This document shows positions 1 through 6,833 of a DNA stretch of 8,228 nucleotides, piece after piece (within the stretch, counting starts at the first letter, position 1; each line of letters starts with the position of its first letter). Both the position numbers and the translations under genes were made by a program. Origin of the DNA: Actinobacteria bacterium UBA2541. Its GTDB lineage: Bacteria; Actinomycetota; Actinomycetes; Nanopelagicales; Nanopelagicaceae. The DNA lies in assembly GCA_002340925.1 (NCBI GenBank), contig DDMR01000006.1, positions 1 to 8,228 of the forward strand, given 5' to 3'. The notes below the pieces were generated by a model, which saw only the letters and a program-made list of their open reading frames with translations, was not told the origin of the DNA and did no database searches.

Positions 1-156
1 GATGTCATCATTGAAATTGCTGGCAAGGCGATAAATACTGCGGATGAGGCGATCATTAAAGTTCGCTCATTTAACGTTGGTGACAAGATTGAAATTAAAT
101 TCAAACGCGACGGCGTTACCAGAGAAGTCTCACTTGTGCTTGTCGCTGCAAAATAA
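1..156 (+). CDS. htrA: HtrA/DegP-type serine protease, C-terminal PDZ end (5' truncated)
   Basis: An open frame runs in from the window edge for 51 codons to a TAA at 154-156. The peptide (DVIIEIAGKAINTADEAI..., then VGDKIEIKFKRDGV and EVSLVLVAAK) has the pattern of the second half of a PDZ domain: the GDVI-x-x-x-x-G turn, a helix, then GD-x-hydrophobic strands with an R/K-x-G hairpin. In S1C (HtrA/DegP) proteases a PDZ domain at the extreme C terminus binds exposed C-terminal peptides and controls the protease, which acts on the outer face of the membrane. The trypsin-like domain lies outside the window, so catalytic residues cannot be checked. tatB following directly is the order I recall for actinobacterial sigE-rseA-htrA-tatB, which supports HtrA over another PDZ protein. 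The gap to tatB is 35 nt. Confidence 0.75.
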   Translation, partial: DVIIEIAGKAINTADEAIIKVRSFNVGDKIEIKFKRDGVTREVSLVLVAAK

Positions 157-179
157 ATGCATTTAATTGAGATTAGATA

Positions 180-185
180 TAGGAT
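180..185 (+). promoter_or_regulatory. TAGGAT: candidate -10 box for leaderless tatB, or AGGA ribosome binding site
   Basis: TAGGAT fits the actinobacterial -10 pattern TANNNT and ends exactly 6 nt before the tatB ATG at 192, so transcription could start at the A of the ATG. The same bases contain AGGA (181-184), 7 nt before the ATG, an ordinary Shine-Dalgarno position. No clear -35 hexamer is visible. The sequence cannot separate the two readings, and tatB may simply be co-transcribed with htrA. Confidence 0.35.
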
Positions 186-191
186 TCGAAA

Positions 192-497
192 ATGTTCGGA
201 ATCGGTGCTGGCGAGTTCATTGCAATTGCCATGCTGGCCGCAGTTTTGGTAGGTCCAGATCGACTTCCAAAATTAACCTCGGACTTAGCTAGCCTTATTC
301 GCAGAGTTCGCGATCTGGCTCAGGGAGCAACTAAGGATTTACGCGAGAATCTTGGGCCCGGTTATGAAGATTTGACTGTCTCAGATTTACACCCGAAGAA
401 GTTTATTTCAAAGCACGTTAATGAAGCTTTGGCCGAACCTGCAGCCGAAATAGCAGAGATTAAAAAAGCGGCGAAGATTGATCCAGATTTGTTATGA
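192..497 (+). CDS. tatB: Sec-independent (twin-arginine) translocase subunit TatB
   Basis: This is a 101-aa membrane protein of the Tat system, which exports folded proteins carrying twin-arginine signals. TatB forms the substrate receptor together with TatC. A single N-terminal membrane helix (about residues 3-20) carries Glu8 (MFGIGAGEF), the polar residue typical of TatB. It is followed by the hinge GPDRLPK (21-27) and an amphipathic helix rich in Arg/Lys and acidic residues (about 28-52). The hinge reads L-V-G-P rather than the F-G of TatA, which favours TatB. The remaining charged tail (about 55-101) is Ala/Lys/Glu-rich and presumably cytoplasmic. The length suits a short actinobacterial TatB. 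The ATG at 192 is the only sensible start, placing the helix at the very N terminus. The stop overlaps the mrp start by 4 nt (ATGA), implying translational coupling. No tatA or tatC is in the window. Confidence 0.88.
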   Translation: MFGIGAGEFIAIAMLAAVLVGPDRLPKLTSDLASLIRRVRDLAQGATKDLRENLGPGYEDLTVSDLHPKKFISKHVNEALAEPAAEIAEIKKAAKIDPDLL

Positions 498-1618
498 CAA
501 CTGCAATAGTTGAAAGAATTCACGAAGCGCTAAAGGGTGTTTCTGATCCAGAATTACATCGCCCACTTCCAGAATTAGGAATGGTGCAATCAGTTGAATT
601 CGTAAATGGTGTTGCTGCAATAACAATTTTACTTACCATCTCTGGTTGCCCAATGCGCGATAGGTTGCAGAAAGATATTTCGGATTCGCTCGAACCGATT
701 ACTGAAGTGAAGTCTCTTGACTTGACCTTTGGTGTTATGAATGAAGAACAACGCAACAATGTTAAGAAGTTGTTAAATGGTGGTCGCGAAAAATTCATTC
801 CATTTGCCCAACCAGATTCGTTGACGCGTGTAATAGGAATTGCTTCAGGCAAAGGTGGCGTCGGAAAATCATCGGTAACTGCAAATTTGGCAGTTGCAGC
901 GGCGCAGAAAGGTTTGAAAGTTGGAATTTTGGATGCCGATGTTTACGGACATTCAATTCCAAGACTAATGGGAATTGTTGGCAAGCGACCAACAGCAATT
1001 GATCAAACTTTTATTCCAGTCGAGGCATATGGCGTAAAAGTTGTTTCAATGGAGATGTTTAAGCCCGAGCGTTCAGATGCAGTTGCATTTCGGGGGCCGA
1101 TGTTGCATAAGGTTCTAGAACAATTATTGAGCGATGCTTATTGGGGAGACCTTGATTTACTCCTATTGGATTTGCCGCCAGGCACCGGTGACATTGCAAT
1201 CTCATTAGGCCAGCTATTACCAGCATCAGAAATTGTTGTTGTTACGACACCACAAATTGCAGCTGCTGAAGTTTCAGAGCGTGCTGGACGAATCGCTCAC
1301 CAATTAAAACAGCACATCATTGGGGTTATCGAAAATATGTCGGACTCGGCTTGTGCTAAATGCGGAGAACCAATTGCGATATTTGGCACGGGTGGCGGAT
1401 TGGAAACCGCAAAACAACTATCTGAATTAGTTGGCGCTGATGTTGCATTGATTGGGCAGATTCCATTTGCCCCTGCACTGCGTGAGGGTGGAGATATCGG
1501 AAATCCAATTGTTATAAGTGATCCAACATGTCCAGCAAGTGAATCTTTCGCGGCGATAGTCGAGAAAATTACCCTTCGGCCGAAGTCTCTGGTTGGGGTC
1601 AGGCTCTCCCTCTCTTAA
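494..1618 (+). CDS. mrp: Mrp/NBP35-family Fe-S cluster carrier ATPase (ApbC-like)
   Basis: This 374-aa cytoplasmic P-loop ATPase is of the kind that carries and transfers [4Fe-4S] clusters to apo-proteins. Residues 1 to about 90 form an MIP18/DUF59-type domain with SGCPMRD (50-56), whose Cys52 is the conserved cysteine of that domain. A linker leads to the deviant Walker A motif GKGGVGKS (119-126). Further motifs are DADVYG (147-152) for switch I/A', LDLPPGTGD (225-233) for Walker B/switch II, and C287-A-K-C290 followed by IFGTGGG, the CxxC pair that holds the bridging cluster at the dimer interface. All expected residues are present and the length is normal for the two-domain form. The start is fixed by the ATGA overlap with tatB. 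Placement after htrA-tatB is the conserved actinobacterial arrangement. A scaffold or transfer role is known for the family; the targets here are unknown. Confidence 0.92.
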   Translation: MTTAIVERIHEALKGVSDPELHRPLPELGMVQSVEFVNGVAAITILLTISGCPMRDRLQKDISDSLEPITEVKSLDLTFGVMNEEQRNNVKKLLNGGREKFIPFAQPDSLTRVIGIASGKGGVGKSSVTANLAVAAAQKGLKVGILDADVYGHSIPRLMGIVGKRPTAIDQTFIPVEAYGVKVVSMEMFKPERSDAVAFRGPMLHKVLEQLLSDAYWGDLDLLLLDLPPGTGDIAISLGQLLPASEIVVVTTPQIAAAEVSERAGRIAHQLKQHIIGVIENMSDSACAKCGEPIAIFGTGGGLETAKQLSELVGADVALIGQIPFAPALREGGDIGNPIVISDPTCPASESFAAIVEKITLRPKSLVGVRLSLS

Positions 1619-1625
1619 CATCGCC

Positions 1626-1631
1626 TAAGAT
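1626..1631 (+). promoter_or_regulatory. TAAGAT: candidate -10 box of a leaderless promoter for the MgtE-N/CBS gene
   Basis: TAAGAT matches TANNNT and ends 6 nt (TGGGCT) before the ATG at 1638, so the first transcribed base would be the A of the start codon. The 19-nt gap after mrp has no purine-rich Shine-Dalgarno sequence, which favours leaderless translation. No convincing -35 element was found 16-19 nt upstream. If real, this box starts the transport operon independently of tatB-mrp. Confidence 0.42.
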
Positions 1632-1637
1632 TGGGCT

Positions 1638-2975
1638 ATGAGAACGCCACCAGTAAAGAGCATCAACACGGTGGCTAAACGGTTCGTCGGCCGCAGCGAA
1701 TTAGCCTTGAAACGTAAAAGTATTCGCGAATCTTTGGTCTCATTAGCTGGCTTAATTGGTAAGCCCGTTAAATATCAAGGCGGAAAAGAAATTGGGCGCC
1801 TTGTAGATGTTGTAGTTAGACATGGGGAAGATTCATATCCACCAGTATCAGGATTAATCATAAAAGTTGGTCAGAGCAAATCATTTATTGATGGTGCCAG
1901 AATTTCAAAGTTAGCGCAGAATGAAATTGAATTATCTTCAGCAAAAGTGGACCTGACAGAATTCACAAGACGCGAGGGTGAATCCTTGTTGGAAGCTGAT
2001 GTTCTAGACCATCAAATTGTCGATGTAAATGGGCTCCGGGTAGTTCGGTCTTCCGATCTTTACTTGGCACCACTAGATCGTGAAATTCGAGTTGTGGGGG
2101 TAGATATTTCATTCAAAGCATTCATTCGCAGAATTTTCCCAGGTGCGCTTGGCCGTGGACCAATTCCAAAGCATGTTATTGACTGGGCGAATGTGGCTTC
2201 GCTGGCACATGGAACTGGAGTTGTTAAATCCACCGAATCTCGCGCTGCGCTTGGACAACTTCGGCCAGCAGATTTGGCAGACTTGATTGAGGATTTAGCA
2301 GGCCGTGAACGAAATGCCTTAATCGAAATGCTCGATCCAGATCTCGCTGCAGATGCGTTAGAAGAGATGGAAGATGAAGAGTTACAAGGATTATTGCGTG
2401 GCTTATCAGCACAGAGATCTGCCGAACTGGTTTCACGCATGGAGCCAGATGAAGGTGCCGAAGTTCTTCGTGACTTAGATGACAATCACCGTGAAAGTAT
2501 TTTATTGGAGATGGATGTTTCGGTCGCAAAGCAACTTCGCAAGCTGGTTGAATTCGATGAAACTCTTGCTGGTGGAATCATGACTTCTCACATGCTTATT
2601 ACTCACGAAGACGATACGGTTGCATCAGCTTTAGCACTTCTAGTTGATCATAAAGGGCGCGATATTTCAGATGGCATTGTTGTAGTAGATGCTCGCGGAA
2701 AACTTCTTGATCACATTCAAATTATCGAGTTAATAGCTGCAAAACCCAGCGCTAAATTGTCATCCCTAATGGGTCCGCCATATCCAACTACAGTGAACTT
2801 AAATACTAGGCTAGATGAAGTAATTGATGAATTTGCAAACAATCGTGGATCTTCAATAATTGTTGTCGATGAAAAAAATAAACCAGTTGGTCGAATTCTT
2901 GCCGATGATCTGGTTGACGCGCTGGCATCAACATCAGATACCCAAGGTTTCTCTCAGGGAAGTGGTGCGCTCTAA
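1638..2975 (+). CDS. Soluble PRC-barrel + MgtE N-domain + CBS-pair protein (probable divalent-cation sensor/regulator)
   Basis: This 445-aa protein has no membrane segment. In order, residues about 34-105 resemble a PRC-barrel (LAGLIGKPV, then EIGRLVDVVV), and about 115-160 look like a second PRC-like half (ADVLDHQIVDVNGLRVVRSSD). Residues about 200-305 are an MgtE N-domain of repeated acidic helical units (LRPADLADLIEDL, EMLDPDLAADALEEM, MEPDEGAEVLRDL). The MgtE junction AGGIMT follows at 311-316, then a CBS pair (about 317-370 and 377-430, the latter with SIIVVDEKNKPVGRI). In the MgtE channel these same domains are the cytosolic Mg2+ sensor that closes the pore when Mg2+ is plentiful. Here the pore domain is absent. 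The stop overlaps the next start by 1 nt (TAATG), so it is translationally coupled to an Nramp-type transporter and may gate it. Similar proteins follow mrp in other actinobacteria (Rv1232c-like, from memory). Domain assignment is firm; the regulatory role is inferred. Confidence 0.82.
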   Translation: MRTPPVKSINTVAKRFVGRSELALKRKSIRESLVSLAGLIGKPVKYQGGKEIGRLVDVVVRHGEDSYPPVSGLIIKVGQSKSFIDGARISKLAQNEIELSSAKVDLTEFTRREGESLLEADVLDHQIVDVNGLRVVRSSDLYLAPLDREIRVVGVDISFKAFIRRIFPGALGRGPIPKHVIDWANVASLAHGTGVVKSTESRAALGQLRPADLADLIEDLAGRERNALIEMLDPDLAADALEEMEDEELQGLLRGLSAQRSAELVSRMEPDEGAEVLRDLDDNHRESILLEMDVSVAKQLRKLVEFDETLAGGIMTSHMLITHEDDTVASALALLVDHKGRDISDGIVVVDARGKLLDHIQIIELIAAKPSAKLSSLMGPPYPTTVNLNTRLDEVIDEFANNRGSSIIVVDEKNKPVGRILADDLVDALASTSDTQGFSQGSGAL

Positions 2976-4219
2976 TGGCAAATAGAACAACGCTGTCACC
3001 AAAGAAAATTCGAATAGCAGCATTTGTGGCTGTAATGGGTCCAGGGCTTATTGCTGGACTTGCTGACAATGATCCTGCAGGCATTACAACTTACTCAGTT
3101 CTCGGTGCTGATTATGGTTATCAACTGCTCTGGGTTTTGGTTGCTTCGATGTTGGCGCTCATTGTCTTACATGATTTAGCTGCAAGAATTGGCGTTGTTA
3201 CTCGCCAAGGAATGATTGGCTTGATTCGCCAGAAATATGGTGCAAGAGCGGGAACCTTAAGTGCAGGTGCGCTAATTCTTGCAAATGTTGGAACAATGAC
3301 TGCAGAGTTCGCCGGCATTGCAGCTGCAGGACAGCTATTTGGTTTTAGCAAGTATGTAACAGTTCCAGTGGCTGCGATTGCAGTTTCATTTCTGGTATTA
3401 CGTAATTCATTTGCCACGGTTGAGAAAGTTTTCTTTATTATCTCCGCTGGTTTTATCGCCTACATAATTGCTGGCTTTATGTCAGGACCTGATTGGGGGG
3501 CAGCAGCTCGCGGCGCTCTAGTCCCAACAATCCCATTTACCGAAGAAGCTATTTTTATTGCAACTGCAACAATCGGAACGACACTTGCACCTTGGGGGCT
3601 GGCTTTTATTCAGTCGTATGCCGTTGATAAGAGATTAACCAAAGATGATTTAAAACTTCTAAGAGTTGATGTTTGGACAGGTTCTCTGCTCACCGGAGTA
3701 ATTGGTTTCTTTGTGGTTGTTACTTGCGCTGCAACTCTGCATAAGCAGGGGATTCAAATAAATGATGCTGCTGATGCCGCAATTGCTCTTGAACCGCTGG
3801 CCGGGGCCCTAGCCAAAGAACTATTTGCCATTGGCTTAATTGGCGCAGCGCTTCTTGCTGCTTCGATTCTTCCGCTATCAACCGCATATTCAATAAGCGA
3901 TTTAACTGGTAGACCAGCAGCGTTAGATGACAGTCCTAGGGAAGCACCACTTTTTTATCTCACCTTTGGCTTGATAACCGGAGTCAGTGCTTTCTTAATT
4001 TTGATTCCTGGTGCACCATTAATCAAAATTCTCATTATCACACAAGTAATTAATGCAGTTCTGTTGTTGCCATTATTGATTTACATGTTTGGCATCTCCA
4101 AAGATAAGCAACTAATGGGTGAATTTGTAGCTACTCGCACGATGAAAACGATTTATTCGATCATAATTACAGTTGTTGGATTCGCAATTGGTTGCATGCT
4201 CTGGTTTATGATTAATTAA
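2975..4219 (+). CDS. Non-canonical Nramp-family divalent metal transporter, possibly Mg2+-type
   Basis: This 414-aa membrane protein has about 11 predicted helices (roughly 12-38, 48-70, 92-122, 125-146, 150-170, 190-215, 232-255, 275-300, 327-345, 350-373, 392-412) in the LeuT-like Nramp fold. Helix 1 carries GPGLIAGLADNDPAGITTY (22-40). The family's DPGN motif is replaced by D33-P-A-G36, so the metal-binding Asp is kept and the Asn is Gly. In helix 6, IGTTLAPWGLAFIQS (200-214) aligns with the usual GxxxMPHNLxLHS, so the selectivity Met is Ala205, and the following His is Trp207. Canonical MntH proteins use those Asn and Met side chains for Mn2+/Fe2+, so calling this mntH would be misleading. 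The changes recall the Nramp-related Mg2+ transporters. It overlaps by 1 nt both the MgtE-N/CBS gene before it and the DMT gene after it. A weak AGGGA lies at 2956-2960. Family is confident; substrate is open. Confidence 0.83.
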   Translation: MANRTTLSPKKIRIAAFVAVMGPGLIAGLADNDPAGITTYSVLGADYGYQLLWVLVASMLALIVLHDLAARIGVVTRQGMIGLIRQKYGARAGTLSAGALILANVGTMTAEFAGIAAAGQLFGFSKYVTVPVAAIAVSFLVLRNSFATVEKVFFIISAGFIAYIIAGFMSGPDWGAAARGALVPTIPFTEEAIFIATATIGTTLAPWGLAFIQSYAVDKRLTKDDLKLLRVDVWTGSLLTGVIGFFVVVTCAATLHKQGIQINDAADAAIALEPLAGALAKELFAIGLIGAALLAASILPLSTAYSISDLTGRPAALDDSPREAPLFYLTFGLITGVSAFLILIPGAPLIKILIITQVINAVLLLPLLIYMFGISKDKQLMGEFVATRTMKTIYSIIITVVGFAIGCMLWFMIN

Positions 4220-5118
4220 TGAGCAAACATGACCACACTGCAATCCCTGGAGCCAAAGACTTAGGACTTCTATCTATTGGTGTGGTTGGTATTGGAACTT
4301 CTGGTCCAGTTATCGCAGCTAGCATCATGCCGGTGCCCTCACTAATTTTTTGGCGCAATCTCGGTGGCGCGTTAATGATGCTTCCCTTTGCACTTAAAAG
4401 AGCAGAGTGGCGAACCAAGGATCAGCAGCGAGCCATTGCCTGGTCAGCTCTTGCCGGTTTTTTTCTTGCAATGCACTTCATATGTTTCTTTCTTGCAATG
4501 CGATACACAAGTGTTGCAACTGGGACTGCACTCACCGCTTTGCAACCGATTTTTGCCGCAATTTTCTTTAAGGTTCGCGGTGGAGTAATTCCCTCACGTG
4601 CATGGAGTGGAATGCTGATTGCATTTTTCTCAGTAGCGCTAATTACCGGCATCGATCTTCAGATTAGCCTGCGCAATTTTGCTGGAGATTTGCTTGCGAT
4701 ATTAGGTGCTGCTCTGTCAGCCGGGTATGTCTTGATTGGATCTAAAGCCCAGCAAAAACTAACAACATCTACTTATACAACTGTTTGTTATCTGACCTGC
4801 GCAGTGACTGGGTTTGTTATTGCGATTGCAAGTGGAAGCGAGCTCTTTAACTTTCAAGCGCGGCAGTGGTGGTTGGTATTGGCTCTGATAATTGGCGCTC
4901 AATTCCTGGGTCACACAATGTTCAATATGACACTCTCTCGGGTTTCGCCAGTTATCGTTTCACTGGTTGTCTTCTTTGAAGTTCCAGTAAGCGCGATTAT
5001 TGCTTTTATCTGGCTAGGTCAAATTCCTGCCGCTGGAATAATTCCAGGAATTATTGGGCTATTAATAGGCTGCGGTATCTTTGTTTCACGAGCGAAAGTG
5101 CGGCCAGATAATGATTGA
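4219..5118 (+). CDS. EamA-domain (DMT superfamily) transporter
   Basis: This is a 299-aa inner-membrane protein with ten hydrophobic helices in two EamA repeats (about 17-144 and 155-290), the standard 5+5 drug/metabolite transporter layout. Recognisable family features are FWRNLGGAL (44-52) after helix 2, HFICFFLAMRYTSVATGTAL (86-105) leading into helix 4, QPIFAAIF (109-116), and in the second repeat FNMTLSRVSPVIVSLVVFFE (235-254), PVSAI, then GIIPGIIGLLIGCGIFV near the end. The family exports amino acids, metabolites or nucleotide-like compounds, and substrate cannot be told from sequence. The start codon overlaps the Nramp stop (TAATG), and its own end overlaps the PHP gene by 8 nt. No Shine-Dalgarno sequence precedes it, so translation probably depends on coupling. 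Confidence 0.85.
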   Translation: MSKHDHTAIPGAKDLGLLSIGVVGIGTSGPVIAASIMPVPSLIFWRNLGGALMMLPFALKRAEWRTKDQQRAIAWSALAGFFLAMHFICFFLAMRYTSVATGTALTALQPIFAAIFFKVRGGVIPSRAWSGMLIAFFSVALITGIDLQISLRNFAGDLLAILGAALSAGYVLIGSKAQQKLTTSTYTTVCYLTCAVTGFVIAIASGSELFNFQARQWWLVLALIIGAQFLGHTMFNMTLSRVSPVIVSLVVFFEVPVSAIIAFIWLGQIPAAGIIPGIIGLLIGCGIFVSRAKVRPDND

Positions 5119-5956
5119 CCTTCATACTCATTCACTTGCGAGTGATGGCACAGATACTCCGGGCGAACTTATAAATAAAGCACATGCTCGTGGAATTTCA
5201 GTTTTAGGACTTATGGATCACGACACTGTTGCCGGGTGGGATGACGCTACTAGTAATCTGCGACCAGGTATGTCTCTTGTATTAGGTTCAGAAATTTCTT
5301 GCCAAACTTTAGATGGCACCAGTGTCCATATGCTTGGTATGTTATTCGATCGTGAAAATACTGCTCTCGCAGAAGTTCTATCCACTACTCGTGACAATCG
5401 ATTAACTCGAATGAATCGCATAATTGGGCGGTTAAATGAAGCTGGATTTGAAATAACTATTGAAGATGTTCTGGCACAACTTGCTCCAGGTGCAACTCTT
5501 GGTCGCCCACACCTTGCCGATGCCTTAATTGCTAAGAAGATTGTGGCAAGTAGAGATGAAGCATTCACCGAACTGCTTCACAATAATTCTAAATACTATA
5601 TCTCTCACTATTCACCAACGCCTGAAGATGCAATTAAGTTAATTAAGCAAGCTGGTGGAGTTGCAGTTATTGCTCATCCACTTGCTTCACTGCGCGGGCG
5701 GACTGTAAGTATCGATAGTTTTAAATCAATGGTTGAGGCCGGATTAGATGGAATTGAAATTTCTCATCGCGATCAGAGCGAAGATGAGCGTCAATTGCTG
5801 CGCGAGGTAGTCGAGCAATATGGCATTATTGCCACTGGTTCGAGTGACTACCACGGTAATGGAAAGTTAAATGAGTTGGCAGAATTTACGACTACGCCCG
5901 AAGATTTCGAAGCCTTAGAATCTAAGGCAGATGCAAGAAGAGTGGTCCGCAAATGA
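5111..5956 (+). CDS. PHP-domain phosphoesterase (YciV/TrpH-like nucleotidase or exoribonuclease family)
   Basis: The product is 281 aa from the ATG at 5111. It starts MIDLHTHS, the usual first residues of this family, so I reject the TTG at 5081 that would add ten residues inside the previous gene. The metal ligands of the trinuclear PHP site are visible: H5-T-H7, D12, D36-H37-D38, E61, H73, H134 in GRPHLA, H189 in IAHP, and D246/H248 in SSDYHG. Characterised relatives dephosphorylate 3',5'-nucleoside bisphosphates (such as pAp from sulfur metabolism) or AMP, and the E. coli homologue also trims 5' ends of RNA. Which reaction applies here is unknown. The gene starts 8 nt before the DMT stop and ends 4 nt into marC (ATGA), so it is the fourth gene of the coupled run. 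The protein is cytoplasmic, with no signal peptide. Confidence 0.88.
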   Translation: MIDLHTHSLASDGTDTPGELINKAHARGISVLGLMDHDTVAGWDDATSNLRPGMSLVLGSEISCQTLDGTSVHMLGMLFDRENTALAEVLSTTRDNRLTRMNRIIGRLNEAGFEITIEDVLAQLAPGATLGRPHLADALIAKKIVASRDEAFTELLHNNSKYYISHYSPTPEDAIKLIKQAGGVAVIAHPLASLRGRTVSIDSFKSMVEAGLDGIEISHRDQSEDERQLLREVVEQYGIIATGSSDYHGNGKLNELAEFTTTPEDFEALESKADARRVVRK

Positions 5957-6573
5957 ACGATGTCCTCTTAGTTTCAGCAACAACATTTGGAATTCAAGCT
6001 TTCGTAACGCTATTTGTCATCATGGATCCACCTGGCGCAACCCCAATATTTTTAGCTCTAGTTAAAAATGAACCATCTCGTAAACGAATTCTGATGGCCT
6101 GGCAAGGCGCAACAGTTTCGCTAATTGTGATTGTTGTCTTCGCAATTTTTGGAAAGTTTCTTCTCGACTATTTGCATATCTCAGTTGAGGCCCTGCAAGG
6201 CGCAGGAGGGCTTCTTTTATTGCTAATCGCCCTCGAACTGTTAACTGGGCGAGATAGTTCTAGTGATAACTCTAAGGATGTAAATGTCGCGCTAGTTCCT
6301 CTCGGAACACCGCTACTGGCTGGTCCTGGAGCGATAGTCACAACAATCGTCTTCGTACAAAATGCTGAAACTACTTCTATGAAATTAGCTTTAGCAGCTG
6401 CAATCGTCGCTGTTCATTTAGCAATCGGATTGACCTTGATGTTCTCGACAAAAATTGTCTCTATTATTAAGGAGTCAGGCGTAACTTTGCTAGCAAGGAT
6501 TGCAGGTTTACTTCTTGCAGCAATTGCAGTGGAGATGATTGTTCAGGCAGTTAAAGGATTCTTTAATCTTTAG
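5953..6573 (+). CDS. MarC/NAAT-family integral membrane protein
   Basis: This is a 206-aa protein with six hydrophobic helices (about 12-38, 46-70, 76-97, 118-136, 143-167, 178-203). The two half-repeats carry the family's signature turns, MDPPGATPIFLAL (24-36) in the first and VPLGTPLLAGPGAI (115-128) in the second. The final helix RIAGLLLAAIAVEMIVQAV is also typical. A polar loop of Ser/Asp/Asn/Lys (101-110) joins the halves. MarC proteins were once linked to multiple antibiotic resistance, but that was later withdrawn; one archaeal member transports neutral amino acids, and the bacterial role is unsettled. The ATG is within the PHP stop (ATGA), with a purine-rich GAAGAG at 5937-5942. Its TAG overlaps the stop of the convergent DUF3107 gene. 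Confidence 0.88.
   Translation: MNDVLLVSATTFGIQAFVTLFVIMDPPGATPIFLALVKNEPSRKRILMAWQGATVSLIVIVVFAIFGKFLLDYLHISVEALQGAGGLLLLLIALELLTGRDSSSDNSKDVNVALVPLGTPLLAGPGAIVTTIVFVQNAETTSMKLALAAAIVAVHLAIGLTLMFSTKIVSIIKESGVTLLARIAGLLLAAIAVEMIVQAVKGFFNL
6551..6566. other. Weak AT-rich hairpin at the marC/DUF3107 convergent junction
   Basis: TTAAAG (6551-6556), loop GATT, CTTTAA (6561-6566) can form a 6-bp stem on either strand. It lies inside marC and just beyond the DUF3107 stop. The stem has a single G-C pair and no adjacent T-run, so it is a poor intrinsic terminator. It is recorded because no better terminator exists between the two convergent genes. Confidence 0.2.
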
Positions 6574-6827
6574 GCTGAAGCAAAACCAACTTTTCGCTCT
6601 TCACTCTGTCCAACTTCGACAAAAGAAATCTTGTTGTTAGCTATTATAGTTTGACGGCCACGGATATCGGTAAGGGTCAGAGATTTTCCTGAATCTAGCG
6701 CTAACGTCACCGCTTCAATAACTTTATCTAGCGCTAATTCACACTCGATATGAAGTTCTTGGGTTGAATCTGAAATACCAATACGAACTTCTGTTGTAGA
6801 TCCTAATGAGGCTTTTTTAGTTGACAT
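6570..6827 (-). CDS. DUF3107 family protein (actinobacterial, function unknown)
   Basis: This is an 85-aa protein. It has the DUF3107 layout: a short strand VRIGISD (14-20), a second strand with acidic residues (ELHIECE), a helix that includes DKVIEAVTLALDSG (34-47), strands LTLTDIRGRQTIIA, and an ending KISFVEVGQSEERKVGF close to the family's usual EIG-x-x-x-x-R-x-VGF. The first 13 residues (Met-Ser-Thr-Lys-Lys...) extend beyond the normal start, but no internal Met or obvious GTG/TTG makes a better one. The family is confined to actinobacteria as far as I know (Rv3208A/TB9.4 in M. tuberculosis, from memory) and has no assigned activity. It lies 17 nt downstream of a TetR gene on the same strand, the same pairing as Rv3208/Rv3208A, so it probably shares that transcript. 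It converges on marC with a 4-nt overlap. Confidence 0.82.
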   Translation of the reverse strand: MSTKKASLGSTTEVRIGISDSTQELHIECELALDKVIEAVTLALDSGKSLTLTDIRGRQTIIANNKISFVEVGQSEERKVGFASA

Positions 6828-6833
6828 GCTCTT

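Noticed and set aside
1574..1585. Perfect palindrome CTTCGGCCGAAG near the end of mrp
   Set aside because: It is explained by the Leu-Arg-Pro-Lys codons, has no loop and no following T-run, so it is neither a convincing terminator nor an operator.
2060..2485. 141-aa minus-strand frame opposite the MgtE-N/CBS gene
   Set aside because: Ser/Arg-rich composition with no domain, fully antisense to a confidently identified gene; an artefact of that gene's codon use.
2975..4219. Simple annotation as the Mn2+ transporter MntH
   Set aside because: The DPGN and Met-Pro-His motifs that define Mn2+/Fe2+ Nramps are altered, so only the family, not the substrate, is supported.
5081..5110. TTG start extending the PHP gene upstream by ten residues
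   Set aside because: The extension lies inside the DMT gene and resembles nothing, while MIDLHTHS from the ATG at 5111 is the normal start of the family.
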